Assembly: GCF_040066175.1 (NCBI RefSeq)
Contig: NZ_JBEAAM010000018.1
Span: 1-64,000 of the forward strand
DNA length: 64,000 nucleotides
Origin: Solimonas sp040066175
Lineage (GTDB): Bacteria; Pseudomonadota; Gammaproteobacteria; Nevskiales; Nevskiaceae
Direction: 5' to 3'
Part shown: positions 44,416-52,094 of the stretch, one piece after another
Layout of the letters: each line of letters starts with the position of its first letter
Position numbering within the stretch: position 1 is the first letter of the stretch
Made by a program: the position numbers and the translations under genes
Notes under the pieces: model-generated
Told to the model about the DNA's origin: nothing
Database searches by the model: none
Seen by the model: the letters and a program-made list of their open reading frames with translations, nothing else

Positions 44416-44967
44416 TCAGCGGGCGCTGGGCCCGAAGGTGTAGCGCAGGCCGGCCTCGATGCGGTCGTCGTCGCCCGCCTGCAGCGCGGCCTGCAGATCC
44501 AGCTGCGGTGCGACGCGGAACAAGCCGGCGACGCGCAGCGAGGTATCGCCGCTGTCGAACAGCCGCACGTGGCGGATTTCCGGGCTCAACTCGAAGGCAC
44601 GGGCGAAACGCCAACGCAGGCCGCCGCGCAGGCCGAACCCGGTGTCGTCGTCGCGTCCCGCATCGGCGAACTCGAGGGTCGCGCCCGCGAACCAGTCGAG
44701 GCCGCGCTCGATCGGCGCGTGGAAGATCGCGCCGGCACTGAACTGCTCGAAGTTGCCGGTGTCGGCGTATTCGCCGATCAGCGCGATGTCCCGCGTGATG
44801 GAGCCCGAACCGGCGATGCGCAATCCGGAGTCATCGGCACGGCGGCCATTGTCGCGGTCGAGAAAGCCGCCCTCCAGATACGTGTAATCGTCGGCCATCG
44901 CGGCGGCGGGCAGAGCGAACAGGAGTGCGGCGGCGAGGCTGAGCAGGCGATGCTTGCGATGGGTCAT
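44416..44967 (-). CDS. Predicted outer-membrane beta-barrel protein
   Basis: 183 residues with a signal peptide (MTHRKHRLLSLAAALLFALPAAAMA, cleaved before DDYTY). The rest consists of alternating-polarity strands (SGLRIAGSGSITRDIALIGEYAD, GLDWFAGATLEFAD, GFGLRGGLRWRFA, LQAALQAGDDDRIEAGLRYTFG), consistent with a small 8-stranded barrel. The last residues are GPSAR, so the C-terminal aromatic signal for BAM is not at the very end. Convergent with the flavodoxin gene, 1 bp apart. The function is unknown. Confidence 0.8.
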   Translation of the reverse strand: MTHRKHRLLSLAAALLFALPAAAMADDYTYLEGGFLDRDNGRRADDSGLRIAGSGSITRDIALIGEYADTGNFEQFSAGAIFHAPIERGLDWFAGATLEFADAGRDDDTGFGLRGGLRWRFARAFELSPEIRHVRLFDSGDTSLRVAGLFRVAPQLDLQAALQAGDDDRIEAGLRYTFGPSAR

Positions 44968-45099
44968 GGGGGATCGGATGGAATCGCACGACGCTGTGCG
45001 CCGGCGAGGATGCCCGGGCCAATCTGAGCGGACGATGAACCTGGGTCGGCACGATGCTTGCGGCACTTGGGCATAATGCCGCCCCCGAAGCACCCCCCC

Positions 45100-45120
45100 A
45101 TGAACGAATTCGCGCAATGA
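45100..45120 (+). CDS. Six-codon upstream mini-ORF (MNEFAQ)
   Basis: ATG 45100 to TGA 45120 encodes MNEFAQ; its stop overlaps the ATG (45117) of the SET-domain gene as ATGA. The SET gene has no Shine-Dalgarno of its own, so re-initiation after this mini-ORF could drive its translation. CATAAT at 45072-45077 may be the -10. No Shine-Dalgarno is seen before the mini-ORF either; this could be chance. Confidence 0.3.
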   Translation: MNEFAQ

Positions 45121-45590
45121 CCCGCAACATCGTCCTGCGCCGCTCGCCGATTCACGGCAACGGCGTGTTCGCCGCGCGCGATCTGCCCAAGGGTCTGCGC
45201 GTGATCCAGTACCGTGGCGCGCTGCGCCCGCACGACGAGATCGACCGCTGCTACGGCGGCGATGCCGAGAGCGGCCACACTTTCCTGTTCACGCTCAACG
45301 ACGACTGGGTGATCGACGCCAACGTCGGCGGCAACTCGGCGCGCTGGATCAACCACAGCTGCGAACCGAACTGCGAAGCCGTGCTCTACGAGGATGCGCG
45401 CGGCGACCGGCGCAGGGACCGCGTCTTCATCGAAACGATCCGCCCGATCAAGGCCGGCGAGGAACTGACCTACGACTACGGCATCCGCCTCGACGAGCCG
45501 CACACGCCGCGGCTGAAGAAGATCTGGGCCTGCCGCTGCGGCGCACGCACGTGCACCGGCACGATGCTCAAGCCCAAGCGCGGCCAATAG
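45117..45590 (+). CDS. SET-domain protein lysine methyltransferase
   Basis: 157 residues, almost entirely a SET domain. RRSPIHGNGVFAARDLPKGLRVIQYRG is the N-terminal SET motif (GxG), ARWINHSCEPNCEAV is the NHSCxPN motif, and AGEELTYDYG carries the catalytic Tyr. After it comes a post-SET zinc motif, CRCGARTCTGTM, which with the Cys of NHSC can bind one Zn. Post-SET Cys motifs are typical of eukaryotic histone methyltransferases but also occur in some bacterial SET proteins. Targets in free-living bacteria are not established. It is convergent with the acyltransferase gene (3 bp apart). Confidence 0.93.
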   Translation: MTRNIVLRRSPIHGNGVFAARDLPKGLRVIQYRGALRPHDEIDRCYGGDAESGHTFLFTLNDDWVIDANVGGNSARWINHSCEPNCEAVLYEDARGDRRRDRVFIETIRPIKAGEELTYDYGIRLDEPHTPRLKKIWACRCGARTCTGTMLKPKRGQ

Positions 45591-45593
45591 GCA

Positions 45594-46226
45594 TCATTCG
45601 CTGCCGGCGGGCGCACTGAACCGTTCTGGCTTGCGCGGCGTGACGCGGCCGTAGAACGCCACCATGCGCTGCAGGTCGCCGCCGAAGTCACCGGTCGCGG
45701 TCAGTGCCGGGCCGAAACCGACCCGCTTGAGACGGTAGTCCATGAAACCCAGCGCGATCGACACCTGCGCCTGCTCGGCCATGCGGTAAAAGCCGCTCTT
45801 CCACTGCTGGGTGCGCGAACGCGTGCCCTCGGGCGCGATGACCAGCACCAGTTGCGGGCGTGCCGCGAACTGGTCCACGACCTGCTGCACGAGCCCGCCG
45901 GACCGGCGACGGTCGATGCCGATGCCGCCCATCCAGCGCAGGAGTGGCCCCCACGGACCGCGGAACAAGGTGTGCTTGCCGATCCAGTGCAGATCCAGCC
46001 CCATCGCGAACACCGCGATCAGGAAGATCAGCCCGTCCATGTTCGACGTGTGCGGCGCGGCGGCGACGATGAACCGCGGGGCATCCGGCGGGTCACCGAC
46101 CACGCGCCAGCCGATCGCCCGCAGCAGCAGCCGGCCCAGCGCGCGCGAAAACGCATTGCCACGCCGCGGCACGCGCGGGCCGAGCACCGTATCGGACTCG
46201 GGAATCGGCACATCCTTCATCGACAT
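45594..46226 (-). CDS. 1-acyl-glycerol-3-phosphate acyltransferase family protein
   Basis: 210 residues from ATG 46226 (MSMKDVPIPE). PlsC-type motifs: APHTSNMDG (HX4D), APEGTRSRTQQWKSGFYRMA (EGTR) and the RGPWGPLLRWMGGIGIDRRRS block. One hydrophobic segment (LIFLIAVFAMGLDLHWI) may dip into the membrane. The short length and HTSNMD variant match the bacterial subgroup often annotated only as acyltransferase, rather than the main PlsC. It acts on an acyl-acceptor at the cytoplasmic face; exact substrate unknown. Confidence 0.87.
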   Translation of the reverse strand: MSMKDVPIPESDTVLGPRVPRRGNAFSRALGRLLLRAIGWRVVGDPPDAPRFIVAAAPHTSNMDGLIFLIAVFAMGLDLHWIGKHTLFRGPWGPLLRWMGGIGIDRRRSGGLVQQVVDQFAARPQLVLVIAPEGTRSRTQQWKSGFYRMAEQAQVSIALGFMDYRLKRVGFGPALTATGDFGGDLQRMVAFYGRVTPRKPERFSAPAGSE

Positions 46227-46291
46227 CGCCAGCAGCCAAAAGGCCGCAGAGTGTAGTGCCGCAGGCGGCATCGTGCGCTGGGAAATACGGC

Positions 46292-46993
46292 TCAGTCGGC
46301 CAGCACCGCGGCGTCCAGTCCGTAGCCGACGCCATAGACGCTGCGGATCGGGTCGCGCCCGTCCAGGCAGTCCCTGAGCTTGCGCCGCAGGTTCTTGACG
46401 TGACTGTCGATGTTGCGCTCGTAGCCGGGGAAATCGGTGCCGCGCGCGCGCTCCAGCAGCTGGCCGCGCGACCACACCCGCTGCGGCTGTTCGAGCAGCG
46501 CCTGCAACAGACTGAACTCGATCGGCGTGAGCGTCAGCGTCGTACCTGCGGCGCGCGCCTGGTGCGCAGCGTGGTCCAGCTCGATCGGTCCGACCCGCAG
46601 GACGCGGCCACCTGCATCGGTCCGCGGCTGCAGCCGGCGCAGGATCGCGCGCGCACGGGCGACGACCTCGCGCGGACTGAACGGCTTGCAGACGTAGTCG
46701 TCGGCGCCCAGCTCCAGGCCGAGCAGGCGATCGACCTCATCGACCCGCGCGGTCAGCATCATCACGGCCGGCGCGGCGCCGGCGGCGCGCAGTTCCCGGC
46801 ACACCGCCAGCCCGTCCCGGCCCGGCAGCTGCAGGTCGAGCACCACCAGATCGGGCCGCCATCGGCGCACCACGGCCTGCACCTCGTCACCGCGATGTAG
46901 AACCTCGACCGCGTGGCCGTCGTGGACGAAGTAGTCGCGCAACAGACTGGCGATCTTCTCCTCGTCCTCGACGATGAGGATGCGCGCGCTCAC
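46292..46993 (-). CDS. OmpR-family response regulator
   Basis: 233 residues from GTG 46993 (VSARILIVEDEEKIASLL). Receiver domain: acidic pair EDEE, phospho-acceptor Asp in LVVLDLQLPGRDG, Thr in MMLTARVDEVD and Lys in VCKPFSPRE. The C-terminal winged helix contains LTPIEFSLLQALLEQPQRVWSRGQLLE and NIDSHVKNLRRKL. It resembles BaeR. The start overlaps the kinase stop (GTGA), so kinase and regulator are translated as a unit, with the kinase first. Confidence 0.94.
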   Translation of the reverse strand: MSARILIVEDEEKIASLLRDYFVHDGHAVEVLHRGDEVQAVVRRWRPDLVVLDLQLPGRDGLAVCRELRAAGAAPAVMMLTARVDEVDRLLGLELGADDYVCKPFSPREVVARARAILRRLQPRTDAGGRVLRVGPIELDHAAHQARAAGTTLTLTPIEFSLLQALLEQPQRVWSRGQLLERARGTDFPGYERNIDSHVKNLRRKLRDCLDGRDPIRSVYGVGYGLDAAVLAD

Positions 46994-48387
46994 GGACTCA
47001 CCTGCGGCAGATCGAAGCGGATGCACAACCCGCCACCGGGTGCGACCTCGGCATGGATGCTGCCGCCATGCGCCTCGACGATCGAGCGGCAGATCGCAAG
47101 CCCCAGACCGGCGCCGCCATCGGCGCGCGAGCGTGCGGACTCGGCGCGGTACAGGCGGTCGAACAGGCGCGGCAAGGCGTCGGCGGGAACACCGGGACCG
47201 GCGTCGCAGATCGAGTAGCGCACGCCGTCAGCGGCGACCGCGACGCTCAGGCGCAGCGGCCCCGGCGGCTGTGCATGGCGCAGCACGTTCTCCAGCAGGT
47301 TGCCGAGCACCTGCGCGATGCGCTGCGCATCGACCGCGATCGCGGGCAGCCCCGCGCCGGCGTCCAGTTCGACGGCGAACCCGGCGGCACGCAGGCGCGC
47401 ATCGAAGCGCGCCTGCGCCTCGCGCAGCAGCGTCGCCGGATCCACCGGCTCGCGCTGCAGGCGCAGCGCGCCGGACTCGGCCACAGACAGCAGGTGCAGG
47501 TCATCGACCAGCGCCGCCAGCCGCAGCACCTCCTGCTGCAGCGACCGCAGGCGCTGCGGCTCGGGCGCACGCACGCCATCGACCAGGGCCTCCAGCTCGC
47601 CGCGCAGCACGGCGATCGGCGTGCGCAGCTCGTGGGCGATGTCGGCCAGCCACTGGCGCTGCCGGTCGTCGTAGCGCTGCAGCGCCTCGGCCAGGCGATT
47701 GAAGTCGGCGGCGAGCCGGCCGAGCTCGTCGCGCCGCCGCGTGTCGATGCGCGTGGCGAACTCGCGGCGGCTCAGCGCCGCAGCGCCGTCCGACAGCTGG
47801 CGGATCGGACGCAGGATCAGCGCGCTGCTCAGTGCGGCGAACAGTGCCGCGACCGGCAGACCGAGCAAGCCGATGCGCAGCAGGCTGCGGCTCTGGCGCT
47901 GCGCGAATCCCGCCTCGTCGGGCGCGATCCAGTTCGGCACCGGCGGCCGCACGACATGACCGACGACGGCGCCGCCCGATTCGATCGGCACGCGCAGAGG
48001 CTCCCGGTGGAGCGGCGGCAGCGGCGGACCGGCGACACGCGCGCCGTTGGCGTCGAACACGGTCAGCGGCGCGCGTAGCGGCGGAACCCGCGGCACGAGG
48101 TTTCCGTCGGCACGCGCGCCGTCGCGACGCTCGTCCGGCGGCCACGGTCGTGGACGGCGCCGCAGTTCACGGGCCGACTCGGCGGCGCGACGCAGGTCCG
48201 GCGTCTTCGCGTACTGTTCCGCGATGCGCTCGGCCACGTCCTCCATGCGCTGCCGCTCGCGCGCCTCGACGTAAACCGAGAAGCTGCTCGCGGTCTGCTG
48301 ACGCACGACCAGCAGGGCGCCGGCGAGCAGCGTCACCGCGGCGAGCACCTGGACCGCGAACAGTTTCCAGAACAGCGACATGTGCAT
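46990..48387 (-). CDS. Sensor histidine kinase, BaeS/EnvZ type
   Basis: 465 residues. TM1 at about residues 8-28, periplasmic sensor domain with a conspicuous Arg/Pro-rich stretch (RRRPRPWPPDERRDGARADG), TM2 near 178-198, HAMP domain, then the kinase core: DIAHELRTPIAVLRGELEAL (H-box), LLENVLRHA (N), CDAGPGVPADALPRLFDRLYR (G1/F) and GAGLGLAICRSIVEAHGG (G2). It opens the kinase-regulator operon; the ATG (48387) has TAAGAT 6 nt upstream. Divergent from a small periplasmic protein, an arrangement recalling CpxP/CpxRA and Spy/BaeSR, hence a possible envelope-stress system. Confidence 0.93.
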   Translation of the reverse strand: MHMSLFWKLFAVQVLAAVTLLAGALLVVRQQTASSFSVYVEARERQRMEDVAERIAEQYAKTPDLRRAAESARELRRRPRPWPPDERRDGARADGNLVPRVPPLRAPLTVFDANGARVAGPPLPPLHREPLRVPIESGGAVVGHVVRPPVPNWIAPDEAGFAQRQSRSLLRIGLLGLPVAALFAALSSALILRPIRQLSDGAAALSRREFATRIDTRRRDELGRLAADFNRLAEALQRYDDRQRQWLADIAHELRTPIAVLRGELEALVDGVRAPEPQRLRSLQQEVLRLAALVDDLHLLSVAESGALRLQREPVDPATLLREAQARFDARLRAAGFAVELDAGAGLPAIAVDAQRIAQVLGNLLENVLRHAQPPGPLRLSVAVAADGVRYSICDAGPGVPADALPRLFDRLYRAESARSRADGGAGLGLAICRSIVEAHGGSIHAEVAPGGGLCIRFDLPQVSP

Positions 48388-48393
48388 GACCGT

Positions 48394-48399
48394 ATCTTA
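48394..48399 (-). promoter_or_regulatory. -10 element, leaderless configuration, for the histidine kinase
   Basis: Minus strand TAAGAT, ACGGTC, then ATG 48387. A second in-frame ATG (MSLFW, 48381) follows two codons later. Confidence 0.42.
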
Positions 48400-48537
48400 C
48401 GGAGCGCGGGCGCGGGGCCGGCATGCGCACGCGCAGTCCACGCGCTTTCTCCACACAATCCCCACGCTGCACGTCCATGCTCCACTCCGACGGCCGCGGC
48501 CCGCCGCGGCCGGCTCGCCCCACGATGGAGACACCCG

Positions 48538-48993
48538 ATGACACCACTGAAACTCGATCCGCGACTGACGCGCATCCTCGCCGGTGCCGCGCTGCTGGGC
48601 GGCGCCGTGCTCTACGTCGGCACCGTGCACGCCGCGGACGCGCCACCCGCCGGCAGCGCCGACGAACGGGCGCTGCGCATGCACCAGCCTTCACTGGGTC
48701 GCATGATCGTCGGCAATGCGCTGGTCAAGGAACTGGCCGAGCGCAGCGGCCGGCCGCCCGCCGAGATCGAAGCGCTGCTCAAGGACGATGGCCCGCGCGC
48801 GGCCGCGCAAACGCTGGGCCTCGATCGCGCGGCGATGCAGGCGGCGATGCAGGCCGCACACAAGCACGCGATCCTGCAGGCGCAGCAGGCGCAGCTGATC
48901 TCGGCCGAACAGGCGCGGATCCTGCTCGAAAGCCCGCCGCCGCGGCGCCCCTGGCGCGACGATCCCGAGCGCGGCGGACCGGATCGGCGCTGA
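48538..48993 (+). CDS. Small periplasmic Ala/Gln-rich helical protein
   Basis: 151 residues from ATG 48538, with ATGGAGAC upstream. An N-terminal membrane helix/signal (ILAGAALLGGAVLYVGTVHAADA) is followed by a helical, Ala/Gln/Arg-rich body (LVKELAERSGRPPAEIEALLKD, RAAMQAAMQAAHKHAILQAQQAQLISAEQARILLE) and an Arg/Pro-rich tail. It lacks a clear LTxxQ motif, so it is not a definite Spy/CpxP member, but helical content, export and divergence from the histidine kinase make it a candidate target or accessory of that system. Recognised family: none. Confidence 0.7.
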   Translation: MTPLKLDPRLTRILAGAALLGGAVLYVGTVHAADAPPAGSADERALRMHQPSLGRMIVGNALVKELAERSGRPPAEIEALLKDDGPRAAAQTLGLDRAAMQAAMQAAHKHAILQAQQAQLISAEQARILLESPPPRRPWRDDPERGGPDRR

Positions 48994-49010
48994 GCGCGGA
49001 CCGTCGCCCA

Positions 49011-49039
49011 AAGAAAAACCCCGGCCGCTGGCCGGGGTT
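49011..49039 (-). terminator. Intrinsic terminator after the cold-shock gene
   Basis: Minus strand: AACCCCGGCC (49039-49030), loop AGC, GGCCGGGGTT (49026-49017), then TTTCTTT. It starts 24 nt after the csp stop. In the plus direction it follows the small periplasmic gene but lacks a T-run. Confidence 0.88.
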
Positions 49040-49062
49040 CGGTAATTCGGTGTCCTGGAAGA

Positions 49063-49275
49063 TCAGAGCGGACGAATCGCTGCCGCCTGCAGACCCTTGG
49101 GGCCGCGGCGCACTTCGAACTGCACCTTCTGGCCTTCCTTGAGCGTCTTGAAACCCGTGCCCTGGATTTCGCGGAAATGGGCGAACAGATCTTCACCGCC
49201 GCCTTCCGGGGTGATGAAGCCGAAGCCCTTGGCATCGTTGAACCACTTCACGGTGCCGGTGGAGAGATTAGACAT
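49063..49275 (-). CDS. Cold-shock domain protein
   Basis: 70-residue single OB-fold RNA/ssDNA-binding protein. It starts MSNLSTGTVKWFNDAKGFGFITPEGGGEDLFAHF: RNP1 is KGFGFI; RNP2 is DLFAHF where the common form is D-V-F-V-H-F/Y. FREIQGTGFKTLKEGQKVQFEV and GPKGLQAAAI complete the domain. It stands alone with its own promoter, a leader of about 110 nt, and a terminator, the arrangement of regulated csp genes. Whether it is cold-induced cannot be told. Confidence 0.96.
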   Translation of the reverse strand: MSNLSTGTVKWFNDAKGFGFITPEGGGEDLFAHFREIQGTGFKTLKEGQKVQFEVRRGPKGLQAAAIRPL

Positions 49276-49391
49276 ACGACGTTCCCTATTGTTACTGATT
49301 GAGGCCGGGCTGCCCGCCCGTGGGGCATGCGGTCGGAGGGTCCGCCGAGGGCACAACCACCCGGAACACCCGCCCAGCGCATGCGTGCCGG

Positions 49392-49420
49392 ACTCTACAC
49401 GGTCCCTTTTCGACTGTCGA
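49392..49420 (-). promoter_or_regulatory. Sigma-70-type promoter of the cold-shock gene
   Basis: Minus strand: TCGACA (49420-49415), 17-nt spacer, TAGAGT (49397-49392). It predicts a 5' leader of roughly 110 nt before ATG 49275. Long structured leaders are characteristic of cspA-type mRNAs; AATAGGGAACG precedes the start codon. Confidence 0.5.
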
Positions 49421-49437
49421 TGAGGGAAACACCGCGT

Positions 49438-50247
49438 TCAGTCGGGGCGTCCGAGCGTGTCGGCGAACGCGCGCAAGCGGCGTGGATACTCGGCACCGGC
49501 CACGGCGACCAGGTCGTTGTGACCGGCGCCGTCCAGCCACCAGGACTGGCGCGCGCTCGGCGCAGCGCGCAGCAGACGCTCCCCGTGCCAGAACGCAACG
49601 ATGTCGTCGCGCCGCCCGTGGATGACCAGGACCGGGCAACGCACCGAACGGATCCGCGACAGATTGTCGAAGCGGTCCATCGGCAGCAGCGGTACGCGCG
49701 TGAGCACCCGGTAGGCGCTGACGAAGGCGCTCTCGACGATCAGCCCGGCGACCGGCTCGGACGCGGCCAGCTCGATCGCCGGAGCCGCTCCCACCGAGCG
49801 CCCGTGCAGGATCAGCCGTGACGGATCGATGCCCAGCGCCTGCGTCGCGTGGCGGTACACCGCGCGCGCGTCCTCGAGCGCGCCCTGCGTGGTCGGCCGC
49901 ACGCGGTCGCTGGCGCCGTAGCCGCGATAGTCGTAGGCGAGCACCGCGAAACCGGCGCCGCGCAGCAGCGCGAGGACGGGCGCCACATGGCCGAGATCCT
50001 CGGCGTTGCCGTGGCTGTAGAGCAGCGTGTAGCGTGCCACCGGGTTCGGCAGATACAGCGTCGCCACGCGCACCCCGTCGCTGGTCTGGACGAGGTACAG
50101 GCCGGGCATCTCGCCGGCATAGCTGGATGGCGGCGGCTGGAAGATCATCGCGTCGGCGGCGAGCCGCGCGAAAACGGTCGCGCCGATCCAGGCGAGCGCG
50201 AGCACCAGTGCGAGGTCGAGCATGGAACGCCGGACGGGTAGGTCCAT
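49438..50247 (-). CDS. Bem46-like membrane-anchored alpha/beta hydrolase
   Basis: 269 residues from ATG 50247 (MDLPVRRSMLDL); ATG 50256 would add three. An N-terminal hydrophobic helix (LALVLALAWIGATVFARLA) anchors the protein. Hydrolase motifs: LLYSHGNAEDLGH (oxyanion), AYDYRGYGAS, nucleophile LHGRSVGAAPAIELA (Ser), acid in VIHGRRDDIV and His in DGAGHND. This SHGNAEDL/GRSVG pattern is typical of Bem46/YkfD-like (ABHD13/17-type) proteins of unknown substrate. TAAGAT lies 7 nt before ATG 50247, so the mRNA may be leaderless. Confidence 0.88.
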   Translation of the reverse strand: MDLPVRRSMLDLALVLALAWIGATVFARLAADAMIFQPPPSSYAGEMPGLYLVQTSDGVRVATLYLPNPVARYTLLYSHGNAEDLGHVAPVLALLRGAGFAVLAYDYRGYGASDRVRPTTQGALEDARAVYRHATQALGIDPSRLILHGRSVGAAPAIELAASEPVAGLIVESAFVSAYRVLTRVPLLPMDRFDNLSRIRSVRCPVLVIHGRRDDIVAFWHGERLLRAAPSARQSWWLDGAGHNDLVAVAGAEYPRRLRAFADTLGRPD

Positions 50248-50254
50248 CGTCCGC

Positions 50255-50260
50255 ATCTTA
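50255..50260 (-). promoter_or_regulatory. -10 element, leaderless configuration, for the Bem46-like gene
   Basis: Minus strand TAAGAT, seven bases, then ATG 50247. It is one of seven such arrangements in the window. Confidence 0.38.
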
Positions 50261-50389
50261 GGCGACTGGACGCTCGAAACACGCGCCGTCCGGCCATCGG
50301 TGCGACCCCGGCCCTGCCACCCGCCGAGTTGCTATGATCCGCGCCCCCCGCCGCCCGCCCCGCGCGGCCACGCCCCTTCTCACGACACC

Positions 50390-51286
50390 ATGTGGTTCAA
50401 GAACTTCACCATCTACCGGCTGCCGCCGGGCTGGACGCGCACGCCCGGCGAGATCGAGGCGACGCTGTCCGCATTTCCCCTGCAGCCCTGCACCGGCCTG
50501 AACCTGCACAGCCGCGGCTTCGTGCCGGTCAACGACGCCGGCCAGTTCGCCTACGGCCAGGACCGGCAGGTGCTGATCGCGATGGGCCACGAGGAGAAGC
50601 TGCTGCCGGCATCGGTGGTCAACCAGGCCGCCGGCGAACGCATCCAGAAACTGGAAAACGACAAGGGTTTCAAGCTCGGCCGCAAGGCCAGGCGCGAGAT
50701 CAAGGAACAGGTCGCTCTCGAACTGACGCCGCGCGCCTTCTCGCGCCGCCGCGAGACCCGCGGCTGGTTCGACTTCGCCGGCGGCTGGCTGGTCGTGGAC
50801 ACCAGCGCGCCGACGCGCGCCGATGATTTCACGCAGACGCTGCGCAACGCGCTCGGCGAACTGCCGGTCACACCGCTGCAGTCGGAGCCGTCGATGGACG
50901 CGCTGATGACGGCCTGGCTCGCCGCCAGGGAGGCCCCCGGCGCATTCGACCTCGACGACGAATGCGAACTGACCGTGCCCGACGAGAACAAGGCGACCGT
51001 GCGCTACCTGCGCCACGCCCTCGACGGCAAGGACATCGCCGGACACCTGTCCAACGGCAAGGTCGTCAAGCGCCTCGCGCTGACCTGGAAGGACCGGCTC
51101 AGTTTCGTCATCGACGACAAACTGCAGCTGCGCAGACTCAAGTTCCTCGACATGGAGCGCGTGCGCGATGAGAGCGACGGCCTGCCACCGGAACAGCAGT
51201 TCGAGATCGATTTCGCGCTGATGAGCGGCGAGTACGCGGCGCTGCTCAAGGATCTGGCCGCGGCGGTGAACGCGGCGCGTGACTGA
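50390..51286 (+). CDS. rdgC: Recombination-associated protein RdgC
   Basis: 298-residue ring-shaped dsDNA-binding protein that antagonises RecA in the species studied. It starts MWFKNFTIYRLPPGW, the characteristic RdgC N-terminus; AMGHEEKLLPASVVNQ, GRKARREIKEQV, FSRRRETRGWFDF and SNGKVVKRLALTWKDRLSFVIDD are family blocks. TATGAT at 50333-50338 is a plausible -10, with a 45-nt C-rich leader. Usual length for the family is about 300. Confidence 0.97.
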   Translation: MWFKNFTIYRLPPGWTRTPGEIEATLSAFPLQPCTGLNLHSRGFVPVNDAGQFAYGQDRQVLIAMGHEEKLLPASVVNQAAGERIQKLENDKGFKLGRKARREIKEQVALELTPRAFSRRRETRGWFDFAGGWLVVDTSAPTRADDFTQTLRNALGELPVTPLQSEPSMDALMTAWLAAREAPGAFDLDDECELTVPDENKATVRYLRHALDGKDIAGHLSNGKVVKRLALTWKDRLSFVIDDKLQLRRLKFLDMERVRDESDGLPPEQQFEIDFALMSGEYAALLKDLAAAVNAARD

Positions 51287-51391
51287 ACGCCCTGCCATCA
51301 ACGACGCTGATGCAGTCCGATCAACAACATTCAATGGACCGATCGCCGCGCTGACGGTACCGTGTGCGCCCGTCCTCATCCGCACGGCAGC

Positions 51392-52084
51392 ATGGGCGCG
51401 ATCTATCTCATCCGTCACGGTCAGGCGTCTTTCGGCGCGCGCGACTACGACCAGCTCTCCGCCACCGGCGAGCAACAGGCCACCGTACTCGGCACGAGCC
51501 TGAGACAGCGCATCGCACGCGCCGATCGCGTGCTGTGCGGCAGCATGCGCCGCCACCGGCAGACTGCCGAAGGCGCGCTGCGCGCGATGGGCCTGGAGCC
51601 ACGATGGGAAGAGGACGCCGGCTGGAACGAATACGACCACGTCGCCGTGCTCGCCGCCCACCAGCCGCGCTGGGCGGACCCCTCGGCGATGAAAGCCGAG
51701 CTGGCGGCGCTGCCCGACGCGCGTGCGGTGTTCCAGCGGGAGTTCGAGAAGGCGATCGCGCGCTGGATCGGTGGACTGCACAACGACGACTATCCGGAGA
51801 GCTGGGCCGGCTTCTGCGCACGCATCGAGCACGCGCTGCTGCGTCTGCGCGAGCGCCTGACCAGGTCGCAGACTGCGCTGGTGTTCACCTCCGGCGGACC
51901 GATCACCGCCGTCGTGCAGCAACTGCTGCACCTGCAGGACGAGAAGGCCTTCCGCCTGAACTGGACGCTGGCGAACGCGGCGATCACCAAGCTGATCTAT
52001 TCCGAACGCGGCCTGCACCTGTCCTCGCTCAACGACCACGCCCATTTCGAGGGCGTGCATCCCGACCTGATCACCTACCGTTAG
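51392..52084 (+). CDS. Histidine phosphatase superfamily protein lacking the second His
   Basis: 230 residues from ATG 51392 (MGAIYLIRHGQASFG); GTG 51362 is possible. The phospho-acceptor motif LIRHGQASFGARDYDQLSATGEQQA is intact. Where the second catalytic His (T-H-G-G) normally stands, the sequence is LVFTSGGPITAVVQQLL, that is Thr-Ser-Gly-Gly. The subgroup with SGGPI is recurrent in Proteobacteria as far as I recall, so it is probably a real subfamily rather than a damaged gene; its activity is uncertain. The central EDAGWNEYDH carries the usual acid. It is followed 10 bp later by an SDR gene, likely the same transcript. Confidence 0.87.
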   Translation: MGAIYLIRHGQASFGARDYDQLSATGEQQATVLGTSLRQRIARADRVLCGSMRRHRQTAEGALRAMGLEPRWEEDAGWNEYDHVAVLAAHQPRWADPSAMKAELAALPDARAVFQREFEKAIARWIGGLHNDDYPESWAGFCARIEHALLRLRERLTRSQTALVFTSGGPITAVVQQLLHLQDEKAFRLNWTLANAAITKLIYSERGLHLSSLNDHAHFEGVHPDLITYR

Positions 52085-52094
52085 GCCCTTACCG

